DNA of 64,000 bases from Burkholderiales bacterium (GTDB lineage: Bacteria > Pseudomonadota > Gammaproteobacteria > Burkholderiales > Burkholderiaceae_C): positions 29,862 through 93,861 of the forward strand of contig CANHVY010000008.1 of NCBI GenBank assembly GCA_947464185.1. Direction: 5' to 3'. Shown piece after piece: positions 8,962 to 18,538 of the stretch. The notes under the pieces were generated by a model that saw nothing but the letters and a program-made list of their open reading frames with translations, searched no databases and was not told the DNA's origin. A program made the position numbers and the translations under genes. The first letter of the stretch is position 1. Each line of letters starts with the position of its first letter.

Positions 8962-11330
8962 GCGGCGACTCCGCTTTCCTGCGCCGGCGTGCCCACGGCG
9001 CTCGTCACGACACGCTCCACGCTCAAGGTGCCCGACATGGGGCCCAGGCCGGCCGTATCGGCATGGCCGGCGGGCACACGCACGACACCTTCGGCCAACG
9101 TAGGCTCCAAGCGCGCAGGCAACACGACCGACCCGGCGCCTTGAGACACGCGCACGCGCTCACCCGCCTTCAGCCCCAGAGCCGCCCAAAGCCCGGGCGC
9201 CAAGCCTGCCTGAGGCGCCAGAGCGTCCGTGGTGAGTTGCAGCGATTCGGCACGCCGCACCAGCGCATCGGTGGAGTAAATCGGCACGTCGGCCAGCCGC
9301 TGCAGCCCCTGAGGCTGGGCTCCGGCCTGCGCCGCGACCATGACGTCGTTGGACAGCCGGGCCGCCAGCGCAGCCTCGTCGCCCAGCGCTTCCTGGCGCA
9401 CCTGTTCGGTGGTCTCGAAGTCGAACCCGGACAAGCCCAGCAAGTTGCCGAGCACGCGCAACACCTTCCAGGCCGGGCGGGTGTCGCCCAGCGGCTTGAC
9501 CACGCCGTGGAAGCCCTGCACGCGGCCTTCGGCGTTGACGAAGGTGCCCGAGGTTTCGCTGAACGGTGCGATGGGCAGCAGGACGTCCGCACCCTCCACG
9601 GCCGCGTCCTTGAAGCTGGTGAAAGCCACCGCCATGTCAGCCTGTTGCAGCGCTGCATGGGCGACGGCCGGATCGGCCAAGTCGAGCACGGGCTCGACAT
9701 TCAGCAGCAGCAGGGCCTTGCGCGGCTGGGCCAGCATGCCGGCCACATCCAGGCCGCCCGCCCCCGGCACTGCGTCCACCAACTGGGCCCCCACGCTGTT
9801 CGCGGCTTCACCCATCACGCCCACCGACGCCTGGATCTGCGCACCGATCCAACGCGCGAGCGCCAGCAACTCGGCTGCCTGGGGGTGCTGCACGGCAGCG
9901 TTGCCCAGGAGCACGGCCTTGCGCTCGCCCGACAGCAGCGTGGCCGCGGCTGAACGCGCAGCTTCCGTGACCGTGCCTGCCATCGGCGCCTGGGCACCCG
10001 TGGACTCCGCCACCGCGCAGGCGATGTCTGCGAGCGATTGCACCCAAGCGGCCGGTGCGGCCGTCAGGCGCTGGGCCACAGGCATCAGCCAATCGTCGTG
10101 CACGGCGTGCAGGCTGAGGACCTTGGCGCCCCGTCGTGCCGCCTGGCGCAGGCGCTGCGCGAACAGCGGATGGTCCTTGCGCAGGAAGGAGCCGATCACC
10201 AGCACGCGCTGCAGGTCGGACAGCGACGCGATCGAGGTGCCCAGCCAGCGGGCGCTGCCCGGGGCGGCACCGTCGCGGCGAAAGTCGGCATGACGCAGGC
10301 GGTGGTCGATGTTCTGGGAGCCCAGGCCCCGCACCAGCTTGGCGAGCAGGTGCAACTCCTCCACCGTCGAGTGCGGCGACCCGAGTCCGCCCACGGCAAA
10401 CGCGCCATGGTCGGCCACGATCTGCTTGAGGCCCCCAGCCACGTACTCCAGCGCGGTCGTCCAGTCGGTGCTGAACCACTGTCCGCCCTGCTTGATCATG
10501 GGTTGCGTCAGTCGCTGCGGGCTGTTCAGCGCCTCGTAGCTGAAGCGGTCGCGGTCGGCAATCCAGCACTCGTTGACGTCCTCGTTCTCCAAGGGCACCA
10601 CGCGCATCACCTGGTTCGCCTTGACCTGCACGATCAGATTGGCGCCGGTGGAATCGTGCGGGCTCACGCTCTTGCGACGCGACAACTCCCAGGTCCTGGC
10701 GCTGTAGCGGAAGGGCTTGCTGGTCAACGCGCCCACCGGGCAGATGTCGATCATGTTGCCCGAGAGTTCGGAATCGACCGTGCGCCCGACGAAGGTGGTG
10801 ATTTCGGAGTGCTCGCCGCGATGGGCCATGCCCAGCTCCATCACCCCGGCCACTTCCTGGCCGAATCGCACGCAGCGCGTGCAATGGATGCAGCGGCTCA
10901 TCTCCTCCATGGAGATCAGCGGGCCCACGCTCTTGTGGAAGACGACGCGCTTTTCTTCCTGGTAGCGCGAGGCGGAGCCGCCGTAGCCGACCGCCAGATC
11001 CTGCAATTGGCACTCACCGCCCTGGTCACAGATCGGACAGTCCAGCGGATGGTTGATGAGGAGGAACTCCATCACCGACTTCTGCGCCTTGACCGCCTTG
11101 TCGCTCTTGGTGCGCACGATCATGCCGTTGGTGACCGGCGTGGCACAGGCCGGCATGGGCTTGGGCGCCTTTTCCACGTCCACCAGGCACATGCGGCAGT
11201 TGGCCGCAATGCTGAGCTTCTTGTGATAGCAGAAGTGCGGGATGTAGGTGCCTGCCGCGTCGGCTGCATGCATGACCATGCTGCCTTCGGGCACGCTGAC
11301 CTTCTTGCCGTCGAGTTCGAGTTCGATCAT
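8958..11330 (-). CDS. nuoG: NADH-quinone oxidoreductase subunit G
   Basis: A 790-residue peripheral-arm subunit with a chain of Fe-S clusters. N-terminal [2Fe-2S] site: [19 protein letters not shown] and its partner CATPV, residues about 34-65. [11 protein letters not shown] supplies the His-Cys3 cluster region, and [10 protein letters not shown] is the next [4Fe-4S] motif. The remaining ~550 residues form a molybdopterin-oxidoreductase-like domain without a cofactor site I can see, as is usual for NuoG. The C-terminal third is Ala/Gly-rich. Gene order (F upstream, H downstream with overlap) is canonical. Confidence 0.96.
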   Translation of the reverse strand: MIELELDGKKVSVPEGSMVMHAADAAGTYIPHFCYHKKLSIAANCRMCLVDVEKAPKPMPACATPVTNGMIVRTKSDKAVKAQKSVMEFLLINHPLDCPICDQGGECQLQDLAVGYGGSASRYQEEKRVVFHKSVGPLISMEEMSRCIHCTRCVRFGQEVAGVMELGMAHRGEHSEITTFVGRTVDSELSGNMIDICPVGALTSKPFRYSARTWELSRRKSVSPHDSTGANLIVQVKANQVMRVVPLENEDVNECWIADRDRFSYEALNSPQRLTQPMIKQGGQWFSTDWTTALEYVAGGLKQIVADHGAFAVGGLGSPHSTVEELHLLAKLVRGLGSQNIDHRLRHADFRRDGAAPGSARWLGTSIASLSDLQRVLVIGSFLRKDHPLFAQRLRQAARRGAKVLSLHAVHDDWLMPVAQRLTAAPAAWVQSLADIACAVAESTGAQAPMAGTVTEAARSAAATLLSGERKAVLLGNAAVQHPQAAELLALARWIGAQIQASVGVMGEAANSVGAQLVDAVPGAGGLDVAGMLAQPRKALLLLNVEPVLDLADPAVAHAALQQADMAVAFTSFKDAAVEGADVLLPIAPFSETSGTFVNAEGRVQGFHGVVKPLGDTRPAWKVLRVLGNLLGLSGFDFETTEQVRQEALGDEAALAARLSNDVMVAAQAGAQPQGLQRLADVPIYSTDALVRRAESLQLTTDALAPQAGLAPGLWAALGLKAGERVRVSQGAGSVVLPARLEPTLAEGVVRVPAGHADTAGLGPMSGTLSVERVVTSAVGTPAQESGVAA

Positions 11331-11348
11331 GGCGGGGTGTCTCGTCCG

Positions 11349-12710
11349 TCAGGCAGGCTGCGGGACCTTGCAGGTCTTGTGTTCGATGTGCCAGGCGAAC
11401 TCATCGCGGAAGTGCTTGAGCATGCCTTGTACCGGCATGGCGGCCGCGTCGCCCAGCGCGCAGATGGTGCGGCCTTTGATGTTGTCCGCCACCGAATCCA
11501 GCAGGTCCAGGTCGTCAGGGCGGCCCTTGCCGTGCTCGATGCGGTCGACCATGCGCCACAGCCAGCCGGTGCCTTCGCGGCACGGCGTGCACTGGCCGCA
11601 GCTTTCGTGCTGGTAGAAGTAACTCAGGCGCAGCAGGCTCTTGACCATGCAGCGCGTCTCGTCCATCACGATGACGGCACCCGAGCCCAGCATGGAGCCG
11701 GCCTTGGCGATGGCGTCGTAGTCCATCGTGATGTCCATCATGATGGGGGCAGGCAGCACCGGGGCCGACGAGCCTCCCGGAATGACCGCCTTCAGGGCCC
11801 GGCCACCCTTGACCCCGCCGGCCAACTCCAAAAGCTTGGAGAACGGCGTGCCCAGCGGAATCTCGAAGTTGCCCGGCTTCTCCACATCGCCCACCACCGA
11901 GAAGATCTTGGTGCCGCCGTTGTTGGGCTTGCCGCACTCGAGATAGGCCTGCCCGCCCTGGTTGATGATCCAGGGCACCGCGGCGAAGGTCTCGGTGTTG
12001 TTGATGGTCGTGGGCTTGCCGTACAGGCCGAAGCTCGCCGGGAACGGGGGCTTGAAGCGCGGTTGGCCCTTCTTGCCTTCCAGCGACTCCAGCAGCGCCG
12101 TTTCCTCGCCGCAGATGTAGGCCCCGAACCCGTGGTACGCATGCAGCTGGAAGCTGTGGGCGGACCCGAGGATCTTGTCGCCCAGGAAGCCTGCCGCACG
12201 AGCCTCTTCAAGCGCCTGCTCGAAACGCTCGTACACCTCGAAGATCTCACCATGGATGTAGTTGTAGCCCACGGCAATGCCCATGGCGTAAGCCGCGATG
12301 GTCATGCCTTCGATGACGATGTGGGGGTTGTAGGCCAGGATGTCGCGGTCCTTGCAGGTGCCGGGCTCGCCTTCATCGGAGTTGCACACGAGGTACTTGG
12401 CGCCCGGAAACTGGCGCGGCATGAAGCTCCACTTCAGGCCGGTCGGGAAACCCGCACCACCGCGGCCGCGCAACGCGGAGGCCTTGACCTCGGCAATGAC
12501 CTGGTCGGGCGTCATGCCAGGGCCGCCATCGGCGCCCAGGATCTTCTTCAGCGCGGCATAACCGCCGCGGGCCACGTAATCCTGCAGACGCCAGTTGGCG
12601 CCATTCAGCCCGGCGTAGATCTGAGGGTTGATGTGGCGCCCATGGAAACAGGTTTCAGTGCCTGCGGCCTGGAAGCGCGAGAGGAACGACAGGTCACGCA
12701 TTTGGTTCAC
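11349..12710 (-). CDS. nuoF: NADH-quinone oxidoreductase subunit F (NADH/FMN)
   Basis: A 453-residue catalytic subunit that oxidises NADH and holds FMN plus cluster N3. [10 protein letters not shown] is the NADH/FMN loop, [14 protein letters not shown] contacts FMN, and [12 protein letters not shown] supplies three of the N3 cysteines. The open frame begins with a GTG at 12710 that overlaps the nuoE stop (GTGA). An ATG three codons downstream (12701) is the alternative; both have purine-rich sequence in front. Length fits the family (430-455). Confidence 0.96.
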   Translation of the reverse strand: MNQMRDLSFLSRFQAAGTETCFHGRHINPQIYAGLNGANWRLQDYVARGGYAALKKILGADGGPGMTPDQVIAEVKASALRGRGGAGFPTGLKWSFMPRQFPGAKYLVCNSDEGEPGTCKDRDILAYNPHIVIEGMTIAAYAMGIAVGYNYIHGEIFEVYERFEQALEEARAAGFLGDKILGSAHSFQLHAYHGFGAYICGEETALLESLEGKKGQPRFKPPFPASFGLYGKPTTINNTETFAAVPWIINQGGQAYLECGKPNNGGTKIFSVVGDVEKPGNFEIPLGTPFSKLLELAGGVKGGRALKAVIPGGSSAPVLPAPIMMDITMDYDAIAKAGSMLGSGAVIVMDETRCMVKSLLRLSYFYQHESCGQCTPCREGTGWLWRMVDRIEHGKGRPDDLDLLDSVADNIKGRTICALGDAAAMPVQGMLKHFRDEFAWHIEHKTCKVPQPA

Positions 12711-13195
12711 CCTTGCCCCTTCAAGGTCTCGACCAGATCATCCAGCCGCTCATGGCTCATGAAGCTCAGCATCTTGCGGTCGTTCACCAGCATGACCGGT
12801 GCATCGGCACAGGCGCCCAGGCATTCGCTGGGCTGCACGGTGAAAGCGCCATCAGCGGTGGTGCCATAGGGCTGCACACCCAGCTTGTGACACAGATGGT
12901 CCAGCGCCTTGTCCCCGCCACGCAACTGGCAAGGCAGGTTGGTGCAGACGTTGAGCTTGAACGCGCCCACCGGCTGCTGGTTGTACATGTTGTAGAAGGT
13001 GGTGACCTCGTGCACGGCGATGGGCGGCATGCCCAGGTGTGCGGCGATCGCCTCCTCCGCTTCCGCCGACACATAGCCCTGCTCCTGCTGCACGATGGAC
13101 AGGCAGGCCATCACGGCGGATTGACGCTGGTCGGCCGGGTACTTGGCCACTTCGCGGTCAAAGCGTGCCCGCGTGGAATCAGACAGTTGCATCAT
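12707..13195 (-). CDS. nuoE: NADH-quinone oxidoreductase subunit E ([2Fe-2S])
   Basis: A 162-residue thioredoxin-fold [2Fe-2S] subunit (cluster N1a) of the NADH module. Ligands are C-x4-C in NVCTNLPC and C-x3-C in ECLGAC, with the right spacing. [10 protein letters not shown] is the conserved central motif. The start at 13195 is the first of two tandem ATGs and overlaps the nuoD stop. The open frame continues upstream through nuoD, but that part is out-of-frame noise. The end overlaps nuoF. Confidence 0.96.
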   Translation of the reverse strand: MMQLSDSTRARFDREVAKYPADQRQSAVMACLSIVQQEQGYVSAEAEEAIAAHLGMPPIAVHEVTTFYNMYNQQPVGAFKLNVCTNLPCQLRGGDKALDHLCHKLGVQPYGTTADGAFTVQPSECLGACADAPVMLVNDRKMLSFMSHERLDDLVETLKGQG

Positions 13196-14445
13196 CGATC
13201 GATCTCGCCGAACACGATGTCCATCGTGCCGATCACGGCCACCGCATCGGCAATCATGTGGCCCCGGCTCATCTCGTCCAGCGCCGCCAGGTGGGAGAAG
13301 CCCGGCGGGCGGATCTTCAGACGGTAGGGCTTGTTGGCACCATCGCTCACGATGTAGATGCCAAACTCCCCCTTGGGGTGCTCTACCGCGGCATACGCCT
13401 CGCCCTCGGGCACATGGAAGCCCTCGGTGAAGAGCTTGAAGTGATGGATCAGCTCCTCCATGCTCGACTTCATCTCCAACCGCGAAGGGGGTGCCACCTT
13501 GTGGTTGTCGGTGATGACCGGGCCGGGGTTCTGGCGCAACCACTGCACGCATTGCTGGATGATGCGGTTGGCCTGGCGCATCTCCTCGATGCGCACCAGA
13601 TAGCGGTCGTAGGTATCGCCGTTCACGCCGATCGGGATGTCGAAATCCATGCGGTCGTACACGTCGTACGGCTGCTTCTTGCGCAGATCCCAGGCAATGC
13701 CCGAGCCGCGCAGCATCGGGCCCGTGAAGCCGAGGTTCAGCGCCCGCTCTGGCGACACCACACCGATGCCCACCGTGCGCTGCTTCCAGATGCGGTTGTC
13801 GGTCAGTAGCGTCTCGTAATCGTCGACGTTCTTCGGGAACCGATCGCAGAAGTCTTCAATGAAGTCCAGCAGTGAGCCCTGCCGGTTCTCGTTCAAGGCC
13901 TTGATGGCGCGCTCGTTCTTGATGCGGCTGACCTTGTACTGCGGCATGGTGTCAGGCAGATCCCGGTACACACCACCCGGACGGAAGTAGGCCGCGTGCA
14001 TGCGCGCGCCCGACACCGCCTCGTACATGTCGAAGATGTCCTCGCGTTCGCGGAAGCAGTAGATGAGGATGTTCATCGCGCCGCAATCCAGGCCATGACA
14101 ACCCAGCCACAGCAGGTGATTCAGCACGCGGGTGAGTTCGGCGAACATCACGCGGATGTACTGCGCGCGCTCGGGCACCTCAACACCCAGCAACTTCTCG
14201 ATGGCCAGGCAATAGGCGTGCTCGTTGGCCATCATGGACACGTAATCCAGACGGTCCATGTAGGGCAAGGCCTGGATGTAGGTCTTGCTCTCGGCCAGCT
14301 TCTCCGTAGCACGGTGCAGCAAGCCGATGTGCGGATCAGCGCGCTGGATCACCTCGCCATCCAGCTCCAGCACCAGCCGCAGCACACCGTGCGCCGCCGG
14401 ATGCTGGGGACCGAAATTCAGCGTGTAGTTCTTGATCTCAGCCAT
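13192..14445 (-). CDS. nuoD: NADH-quinone oxidoreductase subunit D (49 kDa)
   Basis: A 417-residue subunit that forms the quinone-reduction site together with NuoB. The [20 protein letters not shown] loop, with the quinone-contacting His, and [16 protein letters not shown], with the conserved Tyr region, are present. It is related to [NiFe] hydrogenase large subunits but lacks the metal cysteines. I placed the start at 14445 ([16 protein letters not shown]) because ten upstream residues overlap nuoC. A separate nuoD, not a nuoCD fusion, is the betaproteobacterial form. Confidence 0.97.
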   Translation of the reverse strand: MAEIKNYTLNFGPQHPAAHGVLRLVLELDGEVIQRADPHIGLLHRATEKLAESKTYIQALPYMDRLDYVSMMANEHAYCLAIEKLLGVEVPERAQYIRVMFAELTRVLNHLLWLGCHGLDCGAMNILIYCFREREDIFDMYEAVSGARMHAAYFRPGGVYRDLPDTMPQYKVSRIKNERAIKALNENRQGSLLDFIEDFCDRFPKNVDDYETLLTDNRIWKQRTVGIGVVSPERALNLGFTGPMLRGSGIAWDLRKKQPYDVYDRMDFDIPIGVNGDTYDRYLVRIEEMRQANRIIQQCVQWLRQNPGPVITDNHKVAPPSRLEMKSSMEELIHHFKLFTEGFHVPEGEAYAAVEHPKGEFGIYIVSDGANKPYRLKIRPPGFSHLAALDEMSRGHMIADAVAVIGTMDIVFGEIDR

Positions 14446-14446
14446 G

Positions 14447-15046
14447 TCAGTGCAAGCCGCCGTACTGGTCTTCACGCACCACTCGCGGCGTGTTCTCTCG
14501 GGGCTCGATGGTCACCGGTTGGTAAATGACTCGACGGGTTTCGGGGTCGTAGCGCATCTCGACATGGCCGGACACCGGAAAGTCCTTGCGCATCGGGTGC
14601 CCGATGAAGCCGTAATCGGTCAAGATGCGGCGCAGGTCTTCATGACCCTCGAACACGATGCCGTACAGATCGAAGGCCTCGCGCTCGAACCAGTTCGCAG
14701 CGTTCCAGATGGGGGTGACAGACGCGACAGCGGGCATGTCATCGTCTGCTGCAAACACCTTCAGGCGCAGGCGCCAGTTGTGCTTGACGCTCAGCAGGTG
14801 CGACACCACGCAAAACCGCAGCCCTTCCCAGGGCCGGTTGCGGTAATCCGAGTAGTCCAGACCGCAGAGGTCGATCAACTGCTCGAATTGAAGCGAGTCG
14901 TCATCGCGAAGCCTCAGCGCCACCTGCGGGTAGTCGGCGGCGCGGACGGTCAAGGTGAGCTCGCCGCGCTCCAGCTTGAGTTCGCGAACGGCTTCGCCAA
15001 AGGCCTGTTCGACGGCCGCCTTCAAGGTCTGTACAGATGCCGTCAT
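14447..15046 (-). CDS. nuoC: NADH-quinone oxidoreductase subunit C (30 kDa)
   Basis: A 199-residue peripheral-arm subunit of complex I. The 30-kDa signature [20 protein letters not shown] is exact, followed by [18 protein letters not shown]. The start at 15046 ([11 protein letters not shown]) is chosen over a longer frame that runs into nuoB. It leaves one base between the nuoB stop and this ATG, and the nuoD start follows the nuoC stop just as closely, so these genes are tightly coupled. Confidence 0.97.
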   Translation of the reverse strand: MTASVQTLKAAVEQAFGEAVRELKLERGELTLTVRAADYPQVALRLRDDDSLQFEQLIDLCGLDYSDYRNRPWEGLRFCVVSHLLSVKHNWRLRLKVFAADDDMPAVASVTPIWNAANWFEREAFDLYGIVFEGHEDLRRILTDYGFIGHPMRKDFPVSGHVEMRYDPETRRVIYQPVTIEPRENTPRVVREDQYGGLH

Positions 15047-15047
15047 G

Positions 15048-15524
15048 TCAGCGGGCAATCGTGTTCTCGCGCCGGATCTTGGACTGCAGTTGCAAGATGC
15101 CGTACAGCAAGGCCTCGGCCGTGGGCGGACAACCGGGCACGTACACATCCACCGGCACGATGCGGTCACATCCGCGCACGACCGAGTAGCTGTAGTGGTA
15201 GTAGCCGCCGCCGTTGGCGCACGAGCCCATGCTCAGCACCCAGCGCGGTTCGGCCATCTGGTCATAGACCTTGCGCAGGGCCGGCGCCATCTTGTTGCAC
15301 AGCGTCCCGGCCACGATCATGAGATCGCTCTGCCGCGGACTGGGGCGGAACAACATACCGAAGCGGTCGATGTCGTAGCGCGCCGCACCGGCGTGCATCA
15401 TCTCCACTGCACAGCAGGCCAGACCAAAGGTCATGGGCCACAACGAACCGGTCTTGGACCAGTTGATCAGCTTGTCCACCGAGGTGGTGACAAAGCCTTC
15501 CTTGAGGACGCCTTCGATACCCAT
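15048..15524 (-). CDS. nuoB: NADH-quinone oxidoreductase subunit B (PSST)
   Basis: A 158-residue subunit carrying the terminal cluster N2 that reduces ubiquinone. Two of the four ligands are the unusual adjacent cysteines in CCAVEMM, and the others include [35 protein letters not shown] is the conserved stretch between them. Length fits the family. The start at 15524 lies 15 bases after nuoA. Confidence 0.97.
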   Translation of the reverse strand: MGIEGVLKEGFVTTSVDKLINWSKTGSLWPMTFGLACCAVEMMHAGAARYDIDRFGMLFRPSPRQSDLMIVAGTLCNKMAPALRKVYDQMAEPRWVLSMGSCANGGGYYHYSYSVVRGCDRIVPVDVYVPGCPPTAEALLYGILQLQSKIRRENTIAR

Positions 15525-15539
15525 TCGTGTGCTTTCCGG

Positions 15540-15899
15540 TCACTCCCAGTCGAGAGCGCCCTTCTTCCATTCGTAGACGAAGCCGACCACCAGGATCCCG
15601 AGGAAAAGCATCATGGCCCAGAAACCTGACGCTCCGATGTCGTGCAAGGACACCGCCCAGGGAAACAGGAAGGCAATCTCGAGATCGAAAAGGATGAACA
15701 GGATGGCCACGAGGTAGTAGCGGACGTCGAACTTCATTCGAGCGTCCTCGAAGGCCTCGAAGCCACACTCGTAGGGGCTGTTCTTTGCGGCGTCCGGGCG
15801 CTGGGGGCCGAAGATGAATCCGATGACCTGGGGCACGATGCCCACCGCCACCCCCACCAGGATGAAGAGAATGACCGGTAGGTACTCTTGCAGGTTCAT
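15540..15899 (-). CDS. nuoA: NADH-quinone oxidoreductase subunit A
   Basis: A 119-residue, three-helix membrane subunit, first gene of the nuo operon. The ECGFEAF loop, containing the conserved Cys region near the quinone site, and [20 protein letters not shown] are the family hallmarks. About 165 bases separate it from the upstream tRNA-Leu; I see no strong promoter in that stretch, so transcription may come through the tRNA gene. Confidence 0.97.
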   Translation of the reverse strand: MNLQEYLPVILFILVGVAVGIVPQVIGFIFGPQRPDAAKNSPYECGFEAFEDARMKFDVRYYLVAILFILFDLEIAFLFPWAVSLHDIGASGFWAMMLFLGILVVGFVYEWKKGALDWE

Positions 15900-16064
15900 C
15901 TCAATGGCCGTTCATGCAGGCGTCTGGATTCCGGACGTGACGAACGGAGGCAGACACCCATTGGCCAAACACAACGGGCAACTGCTTTTCCCTCCCTGCC
16001 ACAAGCCGCAGGGCTTGCCCCCGACTCCGGATCTCCACCGGGGACACTCGTTCAGATGTTCTTT

Positions 16065-16149
16065 TGGTGCCGACGGCGAGACTCGAACTCGCACAGCTTT
16101 CGCCACTACCCCCTCAAGATAGCGTGTCTACCAATTTCACCACGTCGGC
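16065..16149 (-). tRNA. tRNA-Leu (anticodon GAG)
   Basis: Read on the minus strand, the acceptor stem GCCGACG pairs with CGTCGGC, followed by discriminator A and an encoded CCA (16065-16067). The anticodon arm CUAUC-UUGAGGG-GGUAG gives anticodon GAG, which decodes CUC/CUU leucine codons. A long variable arm, a D-loop with GGTAGACAC and the T-arm GTTCGAGTC complete a class II tRNA of 85 nt including CCA. It sits between secG and nuoA, a placement conserved in many betaproteobacteria. Confidence 0.97.
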
Positions 16150-16213
16150 ATGACGTCAAACTGAATTCACACTGCCTGGAGAGCTTGAAGAATCACCCTT
16201 CAGACAGCCTCAA

Positions 16214-16219
16214 ATTCTA
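16214..16219 (-). promoter_or_regulatory. candidate -10 box upstream of tRNA-Leu/nuo
   Basis: TAGAAT on the minus strand in the secG-tRNA gap, about 65 bases before the tRNA 5' end. It is the best -10-like match in the gap, but no convincing -35 lies 16-18 bases upstream. The match could be chance. Confidence 0.25.
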
Positions 16220-16266
16220 ATGGGAAACCTCGGGATTCCCAGGGAAAAACGCAGTGGAACAGCAGG

Positions 16267-16680
16267 TCACTTGCTGCCGCTGGCGGCGGCCGGCGCAGGG
16301 ATCGCCGACGGTTGAGCAGGCACAGCCGCTGGTGCTGGAACAGCTCCGGGAATCACGCCCACCGGCAGCCCCGGAGCAGCGCCAGAAGCCGCAGCCCCGG
16401 GCCGATCCAGAACGCTGGTGCCGGCCCCCGCCTTGGAAGAGGCCTGGTTCGACACCAGCGCCAGCAGCAAGGTGCTGACGAAGAAGACGGTGGCACAGGC
16501 CGCCGTGGAGCGGGACAGGAAGTTGGCGCTTCCCGTGGCGCCAAACAGGCTGCCCGAGGAGCCGCTGCCAAAGGAGGCGCCCATGTCGGCTCCCTTGCCG
16601 TGCTGCACCAGCACCAGGCCGATCATGACCAGGGCCGAAAGAATCTGCACCGCAAGAAGAAGGGTCGTCCAGATCTGCAT
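16267..16680 (-). CDS. secG: Protein translocase subunit SecG
   Basis: A 137-residue auxiliary subunit of the SecYEG translocon. The N-terminal helix (LLLAVQILSALVMIGLVLVQ), the short conserved loop HGKGADMGASFGSGSSGSLFG and a second helix around residues 60-78 match SecG. The C-terminal 55 residues are an Ala/Pro-rich low-complexity tail, longer than in E. coli SecG (110 aa) but usual in Burkholderiales. It follows tpiA by 48 bases on the same strand. Confidence 0.95.
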   Translation of the reverse strand: MQIWTTLLLAVQILSALVMIGLVLVQHGKGADMGASFGSGSSGSLFGATGSANFLSRSTAACATVFFVSTLLLALVSNQASSKAGAGTSVLDRPGAAASGAAPGLPVGVIPGAVPAPAAVPAQPSAIPAPAAASGSK

Positions 16681-16728
16681 GGTGAGGTTGTTTCCGAGAA
16701 AAGGTGTGTCAGAGGAAAGCCGGCGCCG

Positions 16729-17475
16729 TCATTGAGCCGCGGCTCTGCAGATGGCCACAAAGTCCGCCGCCTTCAAGGAGGCGCCGCCGATGAGTCCGCC
16801 ATCAATGTCGGGCTGGGAGAACAGCGCCAGCGCGTTGTCGGGCTTGACGCTGCCGCCGTAGAGGATCTTCATCACGTCGGCATGCGGCGCGGCAGCGCGC
16901 AGCTGGGCTCGCAACAGGGCATGCACGGCTTGAGCCTGCTCGGGCGAGGCCGACAGCCCGGTGCCGATGGCCCAGACCGGCTCGTAGGCCACCACCATCT
17001 CACCCGCACAGTGAGCAAGCGTGTGGATCACGGCAGACAACTGACGCTTGACGACCGCTTCGGTCTGACCCGCCTCGCGCTGCGCCAGCGTCTCACCGAC
17101 GCAGACGATGGGGGTCACGCCGCGCCCCAGTGCCGCCTTGGCCTTGTCAGCGACCAACTGGTCGCTCTCGGCATGCATCGCGCGACGCTCGGAGTGGCCC
17201 ACGATCGCATACCGGCAACCCAGCTCGGCGAGCATGACTGCCGACACCTCGCCGGTGTAGGCACCCTGCTCGTGCGCGGAGCAGTCCTGTGCGCCCCAGC
17301 GGACATCGCTTCCGGCCAACGTCGCCGCGGTCTCGGAGAGATAGGGGAAAGGCACGCAAACGGCCACTTCGCAACCGACAAGCCGCGCCTGAAGAATGCC
17401 GTCCAGCAGGGCCGCGTTGGCGGGCCGGCTGCCATGCATCTTCCAGTTGCCGACGACAAGGCGACGTCCGTTCAT
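16729..17475 (-). CDS. tpiA: Triosephosphate isomerase
   Basis: A 248-residue glycolytic TIM-barrel enzyme interconverting glyceraldehyde-3-phosphate and dihydroxyacetone phosphate. The active-site Lys12 (GNWKMHG), the His in AIVGHSERR, the catalytic Glu in AYEPVWAIGTG, and the phosphate loops YGGSVKP and GGLIGGASL are all present. The ATG at 17475 is chosen because the family starts two residues before the RRLVVGNWK strand; the longer frame is spurious. It follows the quinone oxidoreductase gene by 4 bases. Confidence 0.97.
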   Translation of the reverse strand: MNGRRLVVGNWKMHGSRPANAALLDGILQARLVGCEVAVCVPFPYLSETAATLAGSDVRWGAQDCSAHEQGAYTGEVSAVMLAELGCRYAIVGHSERRAMHAESDQLVADKAKAALGRGVTPIVCVGETLAQREAGQTEAVVKRQLSAVIHTLAHCAGEMVVAYEPVWAIGTGLSASPEQAQAVHALLRAQLRAAAPHADVMKILYGGSVKPDNALALFSQPDIDGGLIGGASLKAADFVAICRAAAQ

Positions 17476-17479
17476 GTCT

Positions 17480-18469
17480 TCAGCTCCACCGCAGCACGAT
17501 CTTGCCCACGTGAGTGCTGGACTCCATGAGGGCGTGGGCCTGCGCGGCGTCCGCAGCGTCGAAAACCCGGTGAATGACCGGCTGCACAGCACCCTGCTCG
17601 ATCAAAGGCCACACCCGCTGCCGCAGGGCCTGGGCAAGCCGTGTCTTGTAGGCGATGCTGCGAGGGCGCAGGGTGGATCCGGTCAGGGCGATGCGCTTTC
17701 GCAGCAGCAGGCTGGCGTCGATCTGACTGGCCGCCCCTCCCTGTACCGCGATCACTGCGATCCGCCCATCATCGGCGACGCACTGCAGTTCGCGGCCGAT
17801 GTAGTCGCCCGCCACCATGTCGAGGATGACGTCGGCGCCGCGGCCCTGGGTCAGCGCCTTCACTTCGACCACAAAATCTTGCGTGCGGTAGTTGATGGCG
17901 TGGTCTGCACCCAGCGCCAGACAGGCGGCGCACTTGTCGTCGGAACCGGCGGTGACGATGACACGTGAGCCCAGCGCCTTGGCCAAGGCCAGGGCCGTCA
18001 CACCAATGCCGCTGGAGCCGCCCTGCACCAGCAAGGTCTCGCCCGGCTGCAGCCGGGCGATCTCGAAGACGTTCTGCCAGACCGTGAAGAAGGTTTCCGG
18101 CAAGGCCGCAGCCTCCACATCACTGAGCTTCGAGGGCGACGGCAGGCACTGGCCGATCGGCGCCACGCAAAACTGGGCGTAACCACCCCCGGCCACCAGG
18201 GCACACACCCGATCGCCCAAAGCCCAGCCGGCTGCCGCGAGCTCTGCCGGATCGCCGCCGGCCACCACGCCTGCCACCTCCAGGCCCGGAAGATCAGACA
18301 CGCCCGGCGGCATGGGGTACAGACCCTTGCGTTGCAGCACGTCCGGGCGGTTCACACCGCTGGCGGCCACCGCAATCAGCATCTCCCCAGCGGCAGGCAC
18401 GGGCGCGCCGCGCTCACAGGGCACCAGCACTTCCGGCCCGCCAGGTTGAACGATTTCGATGGCCTTCAT
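17480..18469 (-). CDS. NAD(P)H quinone oxidoreductase (zinc-independent MDR)
   Basis: A 329-residue medium-chain reductase of the quinone oxidoreductase / PIG3 branch, probably reducing quinones with NADPH. The N-terminal GroES-like domain has SGVNRPDVLQRKGLYPMPPG. The nucleotide-binding loop is GGSSGIGVTALALAKALG. The catalytic zinc ligands of alcohol dehydrogenases are missing, as expected for this branch. ATG 18469 has a GAG nine bases upstream; an ATG three codons earlier (18478) has no room for a ribosome site. The gene lies in the pnp-qor-tpiA-secG run. Confidence 0.87.
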   Translation of the reverse strand: MKAIEIVQPGGPEVLVPCERGAPVPAAGEMLIAVAASGVNRPDVLQRKGLYPMPPGVSDLPGLEVAGVVAGGDPAELAAAGWALGDRVCALVAGGGYAQFCVAPIGQCLPSPSKLSDVEAAALPETFFTVWQNVFEIARLQPGETLLVQGGSSGIGVTALALAKALGSRVIVTAGSDDKCAACLALGADHAINYRTQDFVVEVKALTQGRGADVILDMVAGDYIGRELQCVADDGRIAVIAVQGGAASQIDASLLLRKRIALTGSTLRPRSIAYKTRLAQALRQRVWPLIEQGAVQPVIHRVFDAADAAQAHALMESSTHVGKIVLRWS

Positions 18470-18501
18470 GTATGTCATCTCAGTGCACAAAGCGGCAGGT
18501 A

Positions 18502-18526
18502 CCGCGGGCGCGTGTGCCACCCGCGG
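18502..18526 (-). other. hairpin between pnp and the quinone oxidoreductase gene
   Basis: Perfect 7-bp inverted repeat CCGCGGG / CCCGCGG with an 11-base loop in the 69-base gap after the pnp stop. No T-run follows on the minus strand, so it is more likely a 3'-end stabiliser or processing structure than an intrinsic terminator. Confidence 0.45.
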
Positions 18527-18538
18527 CAACCACCCAGG

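Noticed and set aside
10038..12869. A 943-codon open frame on the plus strand opposite nuoG/nuoF
   Set aside because: It lies wholly antisense to conserved complex I genes, its translation is Gln/His/Arg-rich without any family motif, and long antisense frames are expected at this GC content.
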